Positions 15,745 through 24,581 of a stretch of DNA of 64,000 bases are shown one piece after another. The stretch covers positions 62,001-126,000 of the forward strand of contig JAMLIB010000004.1 of NCBI GenBank assembly GCA_023954415.1. The letters run 5' to 3'. Every line of letters starts with the position of its first letter. Positions within the stretch are counted from its first letter, which is position 1. The position numbers were made by a program, and so were the translations under genes. The notes beneath the pieces are model-generated. The model made no database searches and had not been told where the DNA came from. It saw nothing but the letters and a program-made list of their open reading frames with translations. The DNA is from Trueperaceae bacterium (lineage in GTDB: Bacteria; Deinococcota; Deinococci; Deinococcales; Trueperaceae).

Positions 15745-16098
15745 ATGTTCCAGACGGGAGACATCGTCATAGTCGACCTACTGCCGGTCGTCGGCCACGA
15801 GCAAGGCTCGCTCGACGCCCGCCCGTGTCTGGTTGTTGCCACGTCCCCGGAAAGATGCGGCCGCTACTATGAACTGCTGACTATCGTGCCCTTCACGACA
15901 ACACTTACGAGGGGCTGCGGTGCCTTGACGCCGGTCCTGGCGACCCCGACCAAGAGAGATCCGGACCGCCGAAGCAGGGTACTAGTCCCACAGTTAAGAT
16001 CCATCGATCCTCAACGCGTCAAGCGCAAGGTTTCGTCGGCACCTGTTAGCGATGTGGACACGGTTAGGAAGGCGATGAAGGACTACCTACAGGTCTAG
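15745..16098 (+). CDS. MazF/PemK-type mRNA interferase toxin
   Basis: 117 residues. The start (FQTGDIVIVDLLPVVGHEQG) is the typical PemK/MazF barrel strand with a G-x-E-Q/x-G loop, followed by ARPCLVVAT, LLTIVPFTTT and RSRVLVPQLRSID. MazF toxins cleave RNA at short single-stranded motifs and stop growth when the antitoxin is degraded. It forms a two-gene operon with 15514-15741. All core strands are present, so it looks intact. Confidence 0.85.
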   Translation: MFQTGDIVIVDLLPVVGHEQGSLDARPCLVVATSPERCGRYYELLTIVPFTTTLTRGCGALTPVLATPTKRDPDRRSRVLVPQLRSIDPQRVKRKVSSAPVSDVDTVRKAMKDYLQV

Positions 16099-16151
16099 AG
16101 TTCTCGGGCACTCAGTGCGCGAGACGATCTCGCCTATCGCGAAGACCCTGA

Positions 16152-16424
16152 CTAGAAGCCCGAGGCTCCCAGCAACTCACCGAGCTCCGCGAACGTTGCC
16201 TCCACGTCGTCCACCGGACACGTGCGCCCGAGGACCTGCCTGAGCGTCATGTGGTTGAGCGCCGCGCTGTGGCAGCGCTGCAGCGGGTCGACGCCGCGAC
16301 GCCGCAGGACCGAGCGCGCCTCGGGGACTTCGGCCAGGAGTCGGCCCATCTTCATCGAGGTCAGGTCCTTGGTCACGGAAGCAGGGTCGCACTGCCGAGG
16401 GCGGGGCGCCAGGACCTCGGTCAA
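16152..16424 (-). CDS. DUF1858/ScdA_N-like small protein
   Basis: The 90-residue frame has its conserved part from about residue 17 (TKDLTSMKMGRLLAEVPEARSVL, then GVDPLQRCHSA and MTLRQVL). This is the helical pattern of the DUF1858 / ScdA N-terminal domain found in iron-sulfur repair and disulfide-related proteins, with one Cys at the usual position (RCH). GTG 16376 is a likely alternative start nearer the domain. Function unknown. Confidence 0.6.
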   Translation of the reverse strand: MTEVLAPRPRQCDPASVTKDLTSMKMGRLLAEVPEARSVLRRRGVDPLQRCHSAALNHMTLRQVLGRTCPVDDVEATFAELGELLGASGF

Positions 16425-16436
16425 GCTGGCTGCAGC

Positions 16437-16660
16437 TCAGCCGTACCAGGGCAGGTAGCTGCTGTATGCGTTGATGGCCGACACCTTGCCTATAAGCACG
16501 TAACGGACGCGGGAACCGGCGTGGAAGTAGCCCTTGCGCATCAGGTCGATGAGGCCCCGCATCGACCTGCCCTCGTACACGGAGTCCGTCATCATCTGTC
16601 ACGCGCGTGTCAGCCCCCTGCGCCAAGGCCTCGGGCGTGGCGGCATCGGTGGGACCCTGG
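16437..16660 (-). pseudogene. C-terminal remnant of an ACC deaminase / D-cysteine desulfhydrase-like enzyme
   Basis: The last 52 codons (16437-16595) read as the end of this PLP family: DSVYEGRSMRGLIDLMRKGYF, then INAYSSY. Just upstream, in another frame, TPEALAQGADTR matches the preceding family segment (PTPEAL), so a frameshift separates them. The rest of the roughly 330-residue enzyme, including the PLP lysine, is absent. It is a decayed gene. Confidence 0.7.
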
Positions 16661-16662
16661 GA

Positions 16663-16809
16663 TCAGTCGCTGAAGGCGAACCAACAGATCGAGTTGCGCC
16701 TCTGCTGGCCCGCCATGCGGAAGCGCTCGACGAAGCCCAGGCGGAGATAGAGTTCCGCCACTCGCTCGACGTTACTCGCGTACAGGAGCGGGAACGCGCG
16801 TAGAGCCAT
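16663..16809 (-). pseudogene. Truncated VOC- or GNAT-like fragment
   Basis: A 48-codon frame (MALRAFPLLYASNVERVAEL, then LRLGFVERFRM) ending TGA at 16663-16665. The opening looks like the first module of a VOC protein, but RLGFVERF is also typical of GNAT C-termini. The rest of either domain is missing; it abuts the ACC-deaminase remnant. Call it a gene fragment. Confidence 0.5.
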
Positions 16810-16958
16810 GCGCTATCCTGAAACCGCTCGGACGCCTGACGCGGTGCTCGTCGCGCCCTTCCTCTACTCGGTCTCTCTCGCAAGTCCGGTCGCGAGCTCC
16901 GTCGTCCCGGGCTGGCGCCGACTGGTGGCGGAGACCCGCTGCCCCTAGGAGGAACCAC

Positions 16959-17558
16959 GTGGGCAAGGTGTACTGCGACATCGCGGTATCGGCGGACGGC
17001 TTCGCGACGGGTCTGAACCAGCGCGAGGAGGCGCCTTTCGGCGACATCGACGACGGTTGGTTGCACCGCTGGATGTTCGACACCTACGAGGAGAACCGCG
17101 CCGAGGTTGACGCGATCCTCGACTCGGGCGCTACCATCATGGGGCGCAACATGTTCGGCCCCGTCCGCGGCGAATGGGACCGCGACTGGCGCGGGTGGTG
17201 GGGCAAGGAGCCGCCGTACCAGGGGCCAGTCTTCGTGCTCACGCACTACGCGCACGCGCCTATCGAGATGCTGGGTGGCACTACGTTCTACTTCGTCACG
17301 GACGGCATCCATTCGGCACTCGAGCAGGCGCGCGCGGCCGCCGGTGAGCGGAAAATCTCCATCGCCGGCGGCGCCCGCACCGTCAATCAGTACCTCGCGG
17401 CCGGCCTGCTGGACGAACTGCGGCTCCATGTCACAGCTTGCGTCCTTGGTGCGGGAGAGCGGGTGTTCGACGGCGTGCCGCCGCAGCAACTCGAGCGCGT
17501 GTCCGTGAGGGCCGCTTCGCTCGTGACGCACGTCACGTATCGGCCGGTGAGGCGTTAG
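16959..17558 (+). CDS. Dihydrofolate reductase family protein (RibD C-terminal type)
   Basis: 199 residues from GTG 16959, with AGGAGG 8 bp upstream. The RibD_C/DHFR-like fold is visible: KVYCDIAVSADGFATG, TIMGRNMFGPV (NADPH-binding loop), VFVLTHY, then ISIAGGARTVNQYLAAGLLDEL. These YwjB/YyaP-type proteins reduce small pterin- or flavin-like substrates with NAD(P)H, mostly unassigned. Monocistronic, convergent with the alcohol dehydrogenase gene. Confidence 0.87.
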   Translation: MGKVYCDIAVSADGFATGLNQREEAPFGDIDDGWLHRWMFDTYEENRAEVDAILDSGATIMGRNMFGPVRGEWDRDWRGWWGKEPPYQGPVFVLTHYAHAPIEMLGGTTFYFVTDGIHSALEQARAAAGERKISIAGGARTVNQYLAAGLLDELRLHVTACVLGAGERVFDGVPPQQLERVSVRAASLVTHVTYRPVRR

Positions 17559-17613
17559 GCAGGCCGGACTCGGGCGGCGTTCATCTGGGCCTTGGTGAAG
17601 CCGGTCGGCGACA

Positions 17614-18651
17614 TCACCGCGCCGGGTAGATCATGGTCATCCCCGCGACGGTCGCCCGGTCGAACCGCGGCAACAGCTCGGCGGCCTCGGCGAGACCGAT
17701 GGTGCGTTCTATCAGTCGCTGCGGCTGCAGGACACCGCGTTCGATGAGCTCGAGCATCTTCGGGTAGTCGACTGCGGCCATGCCGTGGCTGCCTAGCAGG
17801 TCGAGTTCCCAGGCGATCGCCCTGGCCATCGGCACCCGGGGGTGACCGGCGACGGGCGGCAGGAGGCCCACCTGGACGTGACGACCCCGGCGCCGCAGGC
17901 TCAGGATCGAATCGGCGCACGCCTGCTCGTTGCCGACCGCGTCCACGGCGACGTGGCTGCCGCCGTCCGTCAGCTCGGCCACGGTCGTGGGGATGTCGGT
18001 TCCGTCCGTGGTGAGGACGTGGTCGGCGCCGACTCGTTCGGCGACCGCCAAAGCCTCGGCGTTGCGATCGACGGCTATCACGTGGGCACCCATGGCGTGG
18101 GCGATCATCACGGCGCTCAAACCCACTCCGCCGACGCCGATGACGGTCACCCACTCACCCTCGCGCACGCGGGCGCGGGCGGACAGGGCGCGGAAGGCGG
18201 TCGCGAACCGGCAGCCAAGGCTGGCCGCGGTCGCGTACTCGACCTGCTCAGGGATGGCCACGAGGTTCGTGTCTGCGGCGTGCAGGGCCACGTACTCGGC
18301 GAACGAGCCCCAATGGGTGAACCCGGGCTGCTGCTGGTCCGGGCAGACCTGCGCGTTGCCCGACTCGCACCACTCGCAGCGGCCGCAGCCGCACACGAAC
18401 GGCACGGTCACCCGGTCGCCCGGGCGCCAGCGTCTCACCTCAGGGCCCGTCTCGACGATCACCCCGGCCAGCTCGTGGCCGGGAACGTGCGGGAACGCGA
18501 TGTCCTCGTGGCCCGCCCAGGCGTGCCAGTCGCTGCGGCACATGCCCGTGGCCATCACCCGCACCACCACGCCGTCGGCGGGAACCGCCGGCTCGGGTAC
18601 CGAGCGGACCTCCGGCCGGGCCCTTACCGCGTCCAAGACGATCGCGCGCAT
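17614..18651 (-). CDS. Zinc-dependent alcohol dehydrogenase (MDR family)
   Basis: 345 residues. Catalytic zinc ligands are C38 (GMCRSD) and H59-E60 (GHE). The structural zinc site is the CGCGRCEWC cluster plus a later Cys (QVC). The Rossmann cofactor motif is GVGGVG, followed by VIAVDRN, whose acidic residue favours NAD+. It would oxidise an alcohol or polyol to the carbonyl; substrate unknown. A leaderless-type -10 (TAGGAT) lies 6 nt before its ATG. Confidence 0.9.
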   Translation of the reverse strand: MRAIVLDAVRARPEVRSVPEPAVPADGVVVRVMATGMCRSDWHAWAGHEDIAFPHVPGHELAGVIVETGPEVRRWRPGDRVTVPFVCGCGRCEWCESGNAQVCPDQQQPGFTHWGSFAEYVALHAADTNLVAIPEQVEYATAASLGCRFATAFRALSARARVREGEWVTVIGVGGVGLSAVMIAHAMGAHVIAVDRNAEALAVAERVGADHVLTTDGTDIPTTVAELTDGGSHVAVDAVGNEQACADSILSLRRRGRHVQVGLLPPVAGHPRVPMARAIAWELDLLGSHGMAAVDYPKMLELIERGVLQPQRLIERTIGLAEAAELLPRFDRATVAGMTMIYPAR

Positions 18652-18657
18652 ACGCCC

Positions 18658-18663
18658 ATCCTA
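18658..18663 (-). promoter_or_regulatory. Leaderless-type -10 hexamer (TAGGAT)
   Basis: TAGGAT on the minus strand ends 6 nt before the ATG of the alcohol dehydrogenase gene; no ribosome site lies between. Confidence 0.45.
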
Positions 18664-18721
18664 TCCAGGCGCCGCGCGCGGTGCTCGGGCCTTCAGCAGC
18701 ACGCCGGCGACGCGGTCGGTG

Positions 18722-19201
18722 TCATAGCGGCATCACGGCCACGATCTCGTCGCCGTCCAACTCGCCGGTCTCCCTGAACCCCAACTGCAAGTACAGCGCC
18801 TTGGCGATGTCGTTGCCCGGCACGAAGCTCGTGGCGACGTGGCTTCCAGGACCGAGGGGCTTGGTGCGCAGGATGGCGATGGCCTGCTCCAGTGCGCGGC
18901 GGCCGATGCCGCGGCGCTGGTGACGCCGGTCAACCATGAACCGGTACATCTCGTAGAACGGCTCGTCGCCCTCGTTCTCCGCGGGTTGGTGAGCGATGGC
19001 GATCAGACCCACCACGTCGTCGTCCAGGAAGATCCCGTAGACGCAAGGAACGAACTCGCCCGTCGTCAGCGCGAGGTACGCCTCCGCCAACGTGTACTCG
19101 TTCGGGGCCACGAACTTGTCTTGACCCTCGGCGAGTTCCAAGGCGAGGACCGCGGAGAGGTCGTCGGTCGTCAGCGTGCGTAGCGATACTTGTGGCTCCA
19201 T
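18722..19201 (-). CDS. GNAT family N-acetyltransferase
   Basis: 159 residues from ATG 19201; the conserved domain starts within the first few residues (SLRTLTTDDLSAVLAL). The acetyl-CoA site is RHQRRGIGRRALEQAI, and the C-terminal strand is ALYLQLGFRETGEL. It resembles SpeG/Bltd-type diamine acetyltransferases (YEMYRFMVDRRHQ), but the substrate is not certain. It follows the alcohol dehydrogenase gene upstream on the same strand with a 70-bp gap. Confidence 0.85.
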   Translation of the reverse strand: MEPQVSLRTLTTDDLSAVLALELAEGQDKFVAPNEYTLAEAYLALTTGEFVPCVYGIFLDDDVVGLIAIAHQPAENEGDEPFYEMYRFMVDRRHQRRGIGRRALEQAIAILRTKPLGPGSHVATSFVPGNDIAKALYLQLGFRETGELDGDEIVAVMPL

Positions 19202-19487
19202 GGTGGACGCATGGTGCACTGCGGCGCGGCTTCCAGGCAAGGGGTCAAGTCGAGACCCAGGGGCCGGCGGTCGTGAGCCGCCCGAGGGGGCGACGGCGCC
19301 AGGCCACGCCCTGGCCTCAGGGGCGACGCTTGCGTGCTAGAGGAGCCCGGCTGCCGGCGATAATGCCGAGGATGGTCGGGAGGACGCTCATGGACGGCAA
19401 CACCCGCGAGCCGAGCTACCGACCGCCTTGCCTGCCCGAGCCCGCCTACATGCTCGCGGTTCTAAACCCCCGAGCGGAGGAGAAAGC

Positions 19488-21158
19488 GTGACGGAACTGC
19501 TGGTCGTACTGGTGACGGGGTTGCTGGTGATCGCCGGGGCGACGGTCATCGGCCCGCGCTTCGGCGTCGCGTCTCCGCTCGTGCTGGTGGCCATCGGCGT
19601 CGCGGCCAGCTTCCTTCCCATGTTCGGGGCGTTCGAGATCGACCCCGAATGGATCCTGGAAGGGCTACTGCCGCCGCTGCTGTACTCCTCGGCCGTGTCG
19701 TTGCCGACGATGAACTTCCGCCGCGACTTCGGGACGATCAGCGGCCTGTCCGTGCTCCTCGTCGTCGGCACCGCGCTCGTGCTCGGCCTGTTCTTCATGC
19801 TCGTCGTGCCCGGCCTCGGGTTCACGTGGGGCGTGGCGCTCGGCGCGATCGTCAGTCCGACCGACGCGGTGGCGACCTCGATCGTGAAGCGCTCCAACGT
19901 GTCTAGGCGCGTCGTGACGATACTGGACGGCGAGAGCCTCCTCAACGACGCGACCGCCCTCGTGCTCCTGCGCACGGCCATCGTCGCCACGGCAGCCTCG
20001 TTCTCCTTCTGGGGCGCCGTCGGGACCTTCGCGTACGCCGTCGTCCTCGCGCTACTGATCGGCGCGGCCGTTGGCGCGCTGAATCTGGCCGTCCGCAAGC
20101 ATGTGACCGACGCGACCGTCAACACGGTGATCTCGTTCGCCGTGCCGTTCGTGGCCTCGATCCCGGCCGAGCTGCTCGGCGCGTCCGGCCTCGTGGCGGC
20201 CGTGGTGGCCGGCCTGATCACGGGCTTCCGAGCGCCGCGGGTGCTGTCGCCGCGCAACCGGCTGTCCGACTCGCAGAACTGGCACACGGTGGAGCTCGTG
20301 CTCGAGGGCACCGTGTTCCTGACCATGGGGCTGCAGCTGACCTCGATCCTGACGCACGTGCATAACGACCATGCCGGCATCGGCACCGCCGTGCTGGTGG
20401 CCTCGGGCGCCTTGCTCCTGACGATCCTCGTCAGGGCGGCTTACGTGGCCCCGCTGCTCGGCATCCTGTCGGCGCGCGGCCGCATCTACGGCAAGATGCG
20501 GCCGCGCTTCCAGGGCCTCCAGGAGCGCATCAGCACGCAGGAGGGCAGGCAACGGACGCTAGACAGGCTGAACGCCGCGGGACGTAAGGCCACGGAGCAA
20601 GACCTCGACCGGTTCGCTGTGAGGGTCACGCGCGGGCTCGCCGACATCCAGTACCTCCTGCGCGCCCCGCTCGGCTGGCGGGAAGGAGCCGCCGTCGTGT
20701 GGGCGGGCATGCGGGGCGCCGTCACGGTGGCTGCGGCCCAGACGCTCCCCGCCGACACCCCGCAGCGGTCGGTCCTCATCCTGATCGCCTTCGCGGTCGC
20801 GGTCGCGTCGCTCCTGCTGCAGGGCGGCACCCTCGGCCCGCTGCTGCGGGTCATGGCGCCGAAAGGGGGTCAGGCGGCGCTGGCGGAGGATACGGCCGCC
20901 GAGCGCGCCAGGATAGTGGCTCTCATGCGCGAGACCAGCGAGGCCGTTCCCGAACCCGCCGTCCCGGACGGCGCCACCAGACAGGAGCAGTTCGCGCTGT
21001 CCACCGGTCATCGCTTGGCCGTGCTCGACGCCCAGCGGTCCACCTTGCTCGACGCGCGCGACAACGGGGTCTTCGACGCCGACGTGCTGGAAGACGCCCT
21101 GATCGACCTGGACGCCGCGCAGATCGCCATCGAGCTGCGGGGAAGGTACGCGCACTGA
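19488..21158 (+). CDS. CPA1-type Na+/H+ antiporter
   Basis: 556 residues from GTG 19488, supported by GGAGGAG 6 bp upstream. About 12 membrane segments follow. Hallmarks are SPTDAVATSIVKR and GESLLNDATALVL, the discontinuous helix with the ion-binding Asp; another conserved part is AGMRGAVTVAAA. It should exchange cytoplasmic Na+ for external H+. A cytoplasmic C-terminal tail of about 90 residues could be regulatory. Monocistronic. Confidence 0.88.
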   Translation: MTELLVVLVTGLLVIAGATVIGPRFGVASPLVLVAIGVAASFLPMFGAFEIDPEWILEGLLPPLLYSSAVSLPTMNFRRDFGTISGLSVLLVVGTALVLGLFFMLVVPGLGFTWGVALGAIVSPTDAVATSIVKRSNVSRRVVTILDGESLLNDATALVLLRTAIVATAASFSFWGAVGTFAYAVVLALLIGAAVGALNLAVRKHVTDATVNTVISFAVPFVASIPAELLGASGLVAAVVAGLITGFRAPRVLSPRNRLSDSQNWHTVELVLEGTVFLTMGLQLTSILTHVHNDHAGIGTAVLVASGALLLTILVRAAYVAPLLGILSARGRIYGKMRPRFQGLQERISTQEGRQRTLDRLNAAGRKATEQDLDRFAVRVTRGLADIQYLLRAPLGWREGAAVVWAGMRGAVTVAAAQTLPADTPQRSVLILIAFAVAVASLLLQGGTLGPLLRVMAPKGGQAALAEDTAAERARIVALMRETSEAVPEPAVPDGATRQEQFALSTGHRLAVLDAQRSTLLDARDNGVFDADVLEDALIDLDAAQIAIELRGRYAH

Positions 21159-21192
21159 CGGCCTACCGACCCGAGACGGTCGAGTAGGCTCT

Positions 21193-21561
21193 ATGACCAT
21201 GCGCAGCCCGCTGGTCAACCCAGCCAAACCACGTCCGGGCGACAAGGTGGCGGTCCTCTCGCCGTCGTTCGCCGCCCCGGCCGTCGCGCCCGCGGTGCAT
21301 GAGCAGGCGCTGCGACGCCTGGCCGAGGTCACCGGGCTCGTGCCGGTCGAGTTCCCGACCACGCGCAAGGTCGGAGCTTCTCCGCGGGAGCGCGCCGCCC
21401 AGCGCGACGCGGTGCTCGAGGAGGCGAGCGCCTACAACCCCGAGGCCGTGGTCTGCGTCGGGCCGCCCTTCGGCCACACCAGGCCGCAGTGGATCCTGCC
21501 GTACGGCGGCGAGGTCACCCTCGACGGCGTGAACCGGCGGGTGACGGCTTCCTACGTATAG
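21193..21561 (+). pseudogene. S66 peptidase (LD-carboxypeptidase/MccF-like) with large internal deletion
   Basis: The first 70 residues match the N-terminus of S66 peptidases (PRPGDKVAVLSPSFAAP; VPVEFPTTRKVGASPRERA). The frame then jumps directly to the family C-terminus (YNPEAVVCVGPPFGHTRPQW, then LPYGGEVTLDG), which carries the catalytic His in FGHT. The central 200 or so residues, including the nucleophilic Ser and Glu, are missing; intact members have about 340 residues. The deletion is in frame. The product cannot be catalytically active. Confidence 0.78.
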
Positions 21562-21683
21562 TCGGCCCGTCGCGGGCGTCCTGCTGCGCGTAAGTAGCTG
21601 CGGATCGGCTTCCTAACATGACGTATAGCGCTCACCCTGGCCGGTCCCGGCCGCTACGCCGTAGTGCCGGACGCGAGCACCGT

Positions 21684-22304
21684 TCAGCTGGCGGCGACGG
21701 GCTGCCTGAGGATCGTGCGCAGCCTGGCGGGGGCGACCTTGCGCAGGTCGCTGAGGTAGATCTCGTGATGCTTCCCGGTCATGCGCAGGCCGTGCGCGGG
21801 GATGAACTCGTCGTGCATCCGAGTCAGAACGCCCGCCTCGTCGTCGAACGAGCCGACGTGCAGCGTCTGCACGCACCGGCCCTCGGACAACGTTTCGAGG
21901 CGGACCTCGCGGAGGCGTGCCGGCGGGGTCTTGGCCCTGGCCTGCTCCACGGCGGTCTCGAACGCGCCGCGGTCGAGCCAGTCGGGGACCATGAGCATCA
22001 CCGTCCAGTCCCAGCGCGACTTGTCGCGTGACGTCGTGAAGGCGTTCATGCTCTCGGCCCACCACAACCCTTCGGGCGGCGGCACGACGTAGTCGCGCCC
22101 GAGCTCGCGCTTGCTGAGGAACTTGAGCTTGTAGGCCACCGGGTACAGCGCCTCGAGGGCCGCGGCGAAGGCGGGCGACGTGTTAGGGTCCCCGTGCCCG
22201 TCGACCATCAGGTACTGCATGTCGGGCACCTCGACGAGCTCGAACCGGTCGGGTCGGGCTTGGTAGCTGTCTAGCGTCTTCTTGAAGTCGATCTTCTCAG
22301 CCAT
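21684..22304 (-). CDS. GyrI-like small-molecule-binding domain protein
   Basis: 206 residues with the GyrI-like/SOUL-type pattern: YQARPDRFELVEVPDMQYL, ALYPVAYKLKF, EGLWWAES, and the second half RCVQTLHVGSFDDE and HEIYLSDLRK. This stand-alone subgroup lacks a DNA-binding domain and binds, or in some cases hydrolyses, hydrophobic small molecules. The exact ligand is unknown. Monocistronic. Confidence 0.85.
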   Translation of the reverse strand: MAEKIDFKKTLDSYQARPDRFELVEVPDMQYLMVDGHGDPNTSPAFAAALEALYPVAYKLKFLSKRELGRDYVVPPPEGLWWAESMNAFTTSRDKSRWDWTVMLMVPDWLDRGAFETAVEQARAKTPPARLREVRLETLSEGRCVQTLHVGSFDDEAGVLTRMHDEFIPAHGLRMTGKHHEIYLSDLRKVAPARLRTILRQPVAAS

Positions 22305-22433
22305 CTCGTATCCGCGCTCCCGTCACGTGCCACCACCATTCTGTGTCCAAGAGGCTCCGGTGAGCGAAGGGGCGTCGCCCCCTTCCCGAGTACCGGCTTC
22401 GCCCTGGACGACCGGCAGCCCCTGCGCTACGCG

Positions 22434-23171
22434 GTGCGTGAACTGCTTGGGGAGGGACCGGCGACGCGCGCGGAGCTCCGAGCCCACCTCGTCAAGAGCC
22501 CGACCTTACGCCACCTTGCTACCGATGCCACCGGCGCTGGCGCCGACGCCCTGTACAAGCCGCTGCACTGGCGGGGCGACATCTGCTTCGGACCCACGAA
22601 GGCCGGGCAGACAACTTTCCGCCTCTTGAGCAACGACCCGGCTTGGCCGGGCCTCCCCGCCGTGGGCGAGGCCGGACGCCGAGCGATCGAGCTGTACTTG
22701 CGGAGTTACGGCCCCGCGACGCTCGCCAACCTCGCCTACTGGCTCACCGAAGGGCTCAGCGTCCCCCGCCGCCGTCTCACGACCTGGATCGCCGACCTCG
22801 GAGGCGCCGTGACCACGGTCAGCGTCGCAGGCGTTCAAGGGTACGTTCTGACCGAGGACCTGGATGGACTTGGCTCGGTCGAGCCCACCGACGTCGTTCG
22901 GCTGCTGCCCGGGTTCGACCCGTGGCTTTTCGGTCCCGGCACCGCCGACCAGCGCCTGCTCGCGCCGGCGTGGCGGGCGCTGGCGACGAAAGGCTCGAAC
23001 CTGGTCATCCGAGGCGGCGTGGTGTCGGGCACCTGGCGGGCTCGTGGCACCGACATCGAGGTGGCTTGGTTCGACGAGCTAGGACCCGAGCCGACCGCTG
23101 CGCTCGAACGCGAGGCGGAGCGGCTCGCGACCGTCCTAGGACGGGCCGAACGCGCGCCGCGAACGGTTTAG
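22434..23171 (+). CDS. AlkZ/HTH_42-like winged-helix protein, N-terminally short
   Basis: 245 residues from GTG 22434. The sequence fits the AlkZ-type winged-helix family (COG3214-like): GPATRAELRAHL, then LHWRGDICFG, LANLAYWLTEGLS, VVRLLPGFDPWLFGPG. AlkZ proteins are DNA glycosylases for crosslinks and usually have 350-390 residues, so about 110-130 N-terminal residues are missing. The frame is open a little further upstream (GFALDDRQPLRYAV) but offers no start codon. It may be a 5'-truncated gene or a shorter subfamily. Confidence 0.65.
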   Translation: MRELLGEGPATRAELRAHLVKSPTLRHLATDATGAGADALYKPLHWRGDICFGPTKAGQTTFRLLSNDPAWPGLPAVGEAGRRAIELYLRSYGPATLANLAYWLTEGLSVPRRRLTTWIADLGGAVTTVSVAGVQGYVLTEDLDGLGSVEPTDVVRLLPGFDPWLFGPGTADQRLLAPAWRALATKGSNLVIRGGVVSGTWRARGTDIEVAWFDELGPEPTAALEREAERLATVLGRAERAPRTV

Positions 23172-23215
23172 GCGCTGCTTAAGCTGCAGCCTCTGATCCG
23201 AGGGACGGTACGCCC

Positions 23216-24388
23216 TCAGGCGTTCGGCCACCCGTCGGGCAGGCTGTAGAACTCGTCGCTGAGCTCGTGTATCGACGGGCACCCGAGCAGCCTGAGCATG
23301 CGCTCGAGCCCGGAGCGCAGGATCTGGATGGTCGCCGCCACGCCCGCCTTCCCACCGGCGGCGAGGCCATACGCGTACGCCCTGCCGATCAGCACGGCCC
23401 TGGCGCCCACGGCGAGCGCCGTGGCCACGTCGGCGCCGCTCCTTATGCCGCCGTCTAGGAGGACCTCGACCTGGTCGCCAACGGCCTTTACGACTTCGGG
23501 CAGGGCGTGCAGCGAGGGCGCCACGCCGTCGAGCTGCCTGCCGCCGTGGTTGGAGACGACGACCGCGCTCGCGCCCGCGTCAACGGCTCGCCGTGCGTCA
23601 TCCGCGACGTGGACGCCTTTGACGATGATCGGCCCGTCCCACAGCTCCTTGATCCAGTCGAGGTCGGTCCACGCCACCGCCGCGGCGGCGAGCTGGGCGC
23701 CGATGTCGCCGTACTTCATCGGGCCGTCCGGCAGGACGACGTTCGGGAAGTTCATGACGCCGCCCTCCTGGAAGAAATCGAGGAGCCACCACGGTCGCGC
23801 GATGACCTGCGGAACGTAAGGCAGCATGGCCGGGAACTTCCTCGCGATGAGCTGAGGCGCGCCGTCGCGGATGTCGCGCTCGCGCATGCCGGCCACGGCC
23901 GTGTCTATCGTCACCACCAGCGCCGAGTAGCCGGCCGCCTTGGCACGCGCTATGGCGCTCGCGGCCACGTCGCGTCCGCCGCACAGGTAGAGCTGGTACC
24001 AGCACGTGCCCTGGCTGGCGGCCCGCACGTCTTCCAGGCGCGTGCCGGACAGGGTGGAGAGGGTGTAGATCGTGCCCGCTTCGCCGGCCGCCGCCGCTGC
24101 CGCCTCCTCGCCGTGCGGCCAGAACATCCGCGACGACCCGACGGGCGCGAGGATGATGGGGAAGGGCAGGCGCTGGCCTAGTACGGTCGTGCCGAGGTCG
24201 ACCTCGCCGAACTTCACCGCGCCCCTCGGGCGCCACACGATGTCCCGGAACGCCGCGGAGTTCGAGCGCATGGTGCGCTCGTTGTCCGCCCCACCGTCGA
24301 TATAGTCGAACACCATGCGGGGCAGCCTGCGCTTGGCCCGGCGCCTCAGGTCCTCGATGCTTGCTACTCCCGCCGGCAACCCGCTCAC
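23216..24388 (-). CDS. FMN-dependent alpha-hydroxy-acid oxidising enzyme
   Basis: 390 residues from GTG 24388. The FMN-barrel hallmarks are all present: DYIDGGADNERTMRSNSAAF, LAPVGSSRMFWPHGE, WYQLYL, VVSNHGGRQLDG (catalytic His and substrate Arg) and DGGIRSGADV with GRAYAYGLAAGG. The family includes lactate oxidase/monooxygenase, glycolate oxidase and L-lactate dehydrogenase; sequence alone does not choose between them. Monocistronic. Confidence 0.9.
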   Translation of the reverse strand: MSGLPAGVASIEDLRRRAKRRLPRMVFDYIDGGADNERTMRSNSAAFRDIVWRPRGAVKFGEVDLGTTVLGQRLPFPIILAPVGSSRMFWPHGEEAAAAAAGEAGTIYTLSTLSGTRLEDVRAASQGTCWYQLYLCGGRDVAASAIARAKAAGYSALVVTIDTAVAGMRERDIRDGAPQLIARKFPAMLPYVPQVIARPWWLLDFFQEGGVMNFPNVVLPDGPMKYGDIGAQLAAAAVAWTDLDWIKELWDGPIIVKGVHVADDARRAVDAGASAVVVSNHGGRQLDGVAPSLHALPEVVKAVGDQVEVLLDGGIRSGADVATALAVGARAVLIGRAYAYGLAAGGKAGVAATIQILRSGLERMLRLLGCPSIHELSDEFYSLPDGWPNA

Positions 24389-24512
24389 GACCGCTTGCCT
24401 CGGTTGGCAGACACGCTCATCTTCCCGTCCTTCCGACCCTCGCCTTCACGCGGCTCACGCCCCGGCGCCGCGTACGGGGGACGCCGCATGGTAACGCCCG
24501 GTCGCCATGAGC

Positions 24513-24536
24513 AGCGGCCCCGCGTCCGGGGCCGCT
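24513..24536 (-). terminator. Terminator-like hairpin
   Basis: Perfect 10-bp stem AGCGGCCCCG (24513-24522) with CGGGGCCGCT (24527-24536), loop CGTC, just after the end of the minus-strand VOC gene. No T-run. Confidence 0.5.
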
Positions 24537-24581
24537 CGGAGCCTGCTCTCCAGTGGCTTGGGGGTTGGGGCCGGTTCGGCC

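Noticed and set aside
15201-15842. Long minus-strand frame antisense to the MazF pair
   Set aside because: It overlaps the MazEF-type operon, which has proper ribosome sites and domains; only its last 44 codons (15201-15335) could be a small separate gene.
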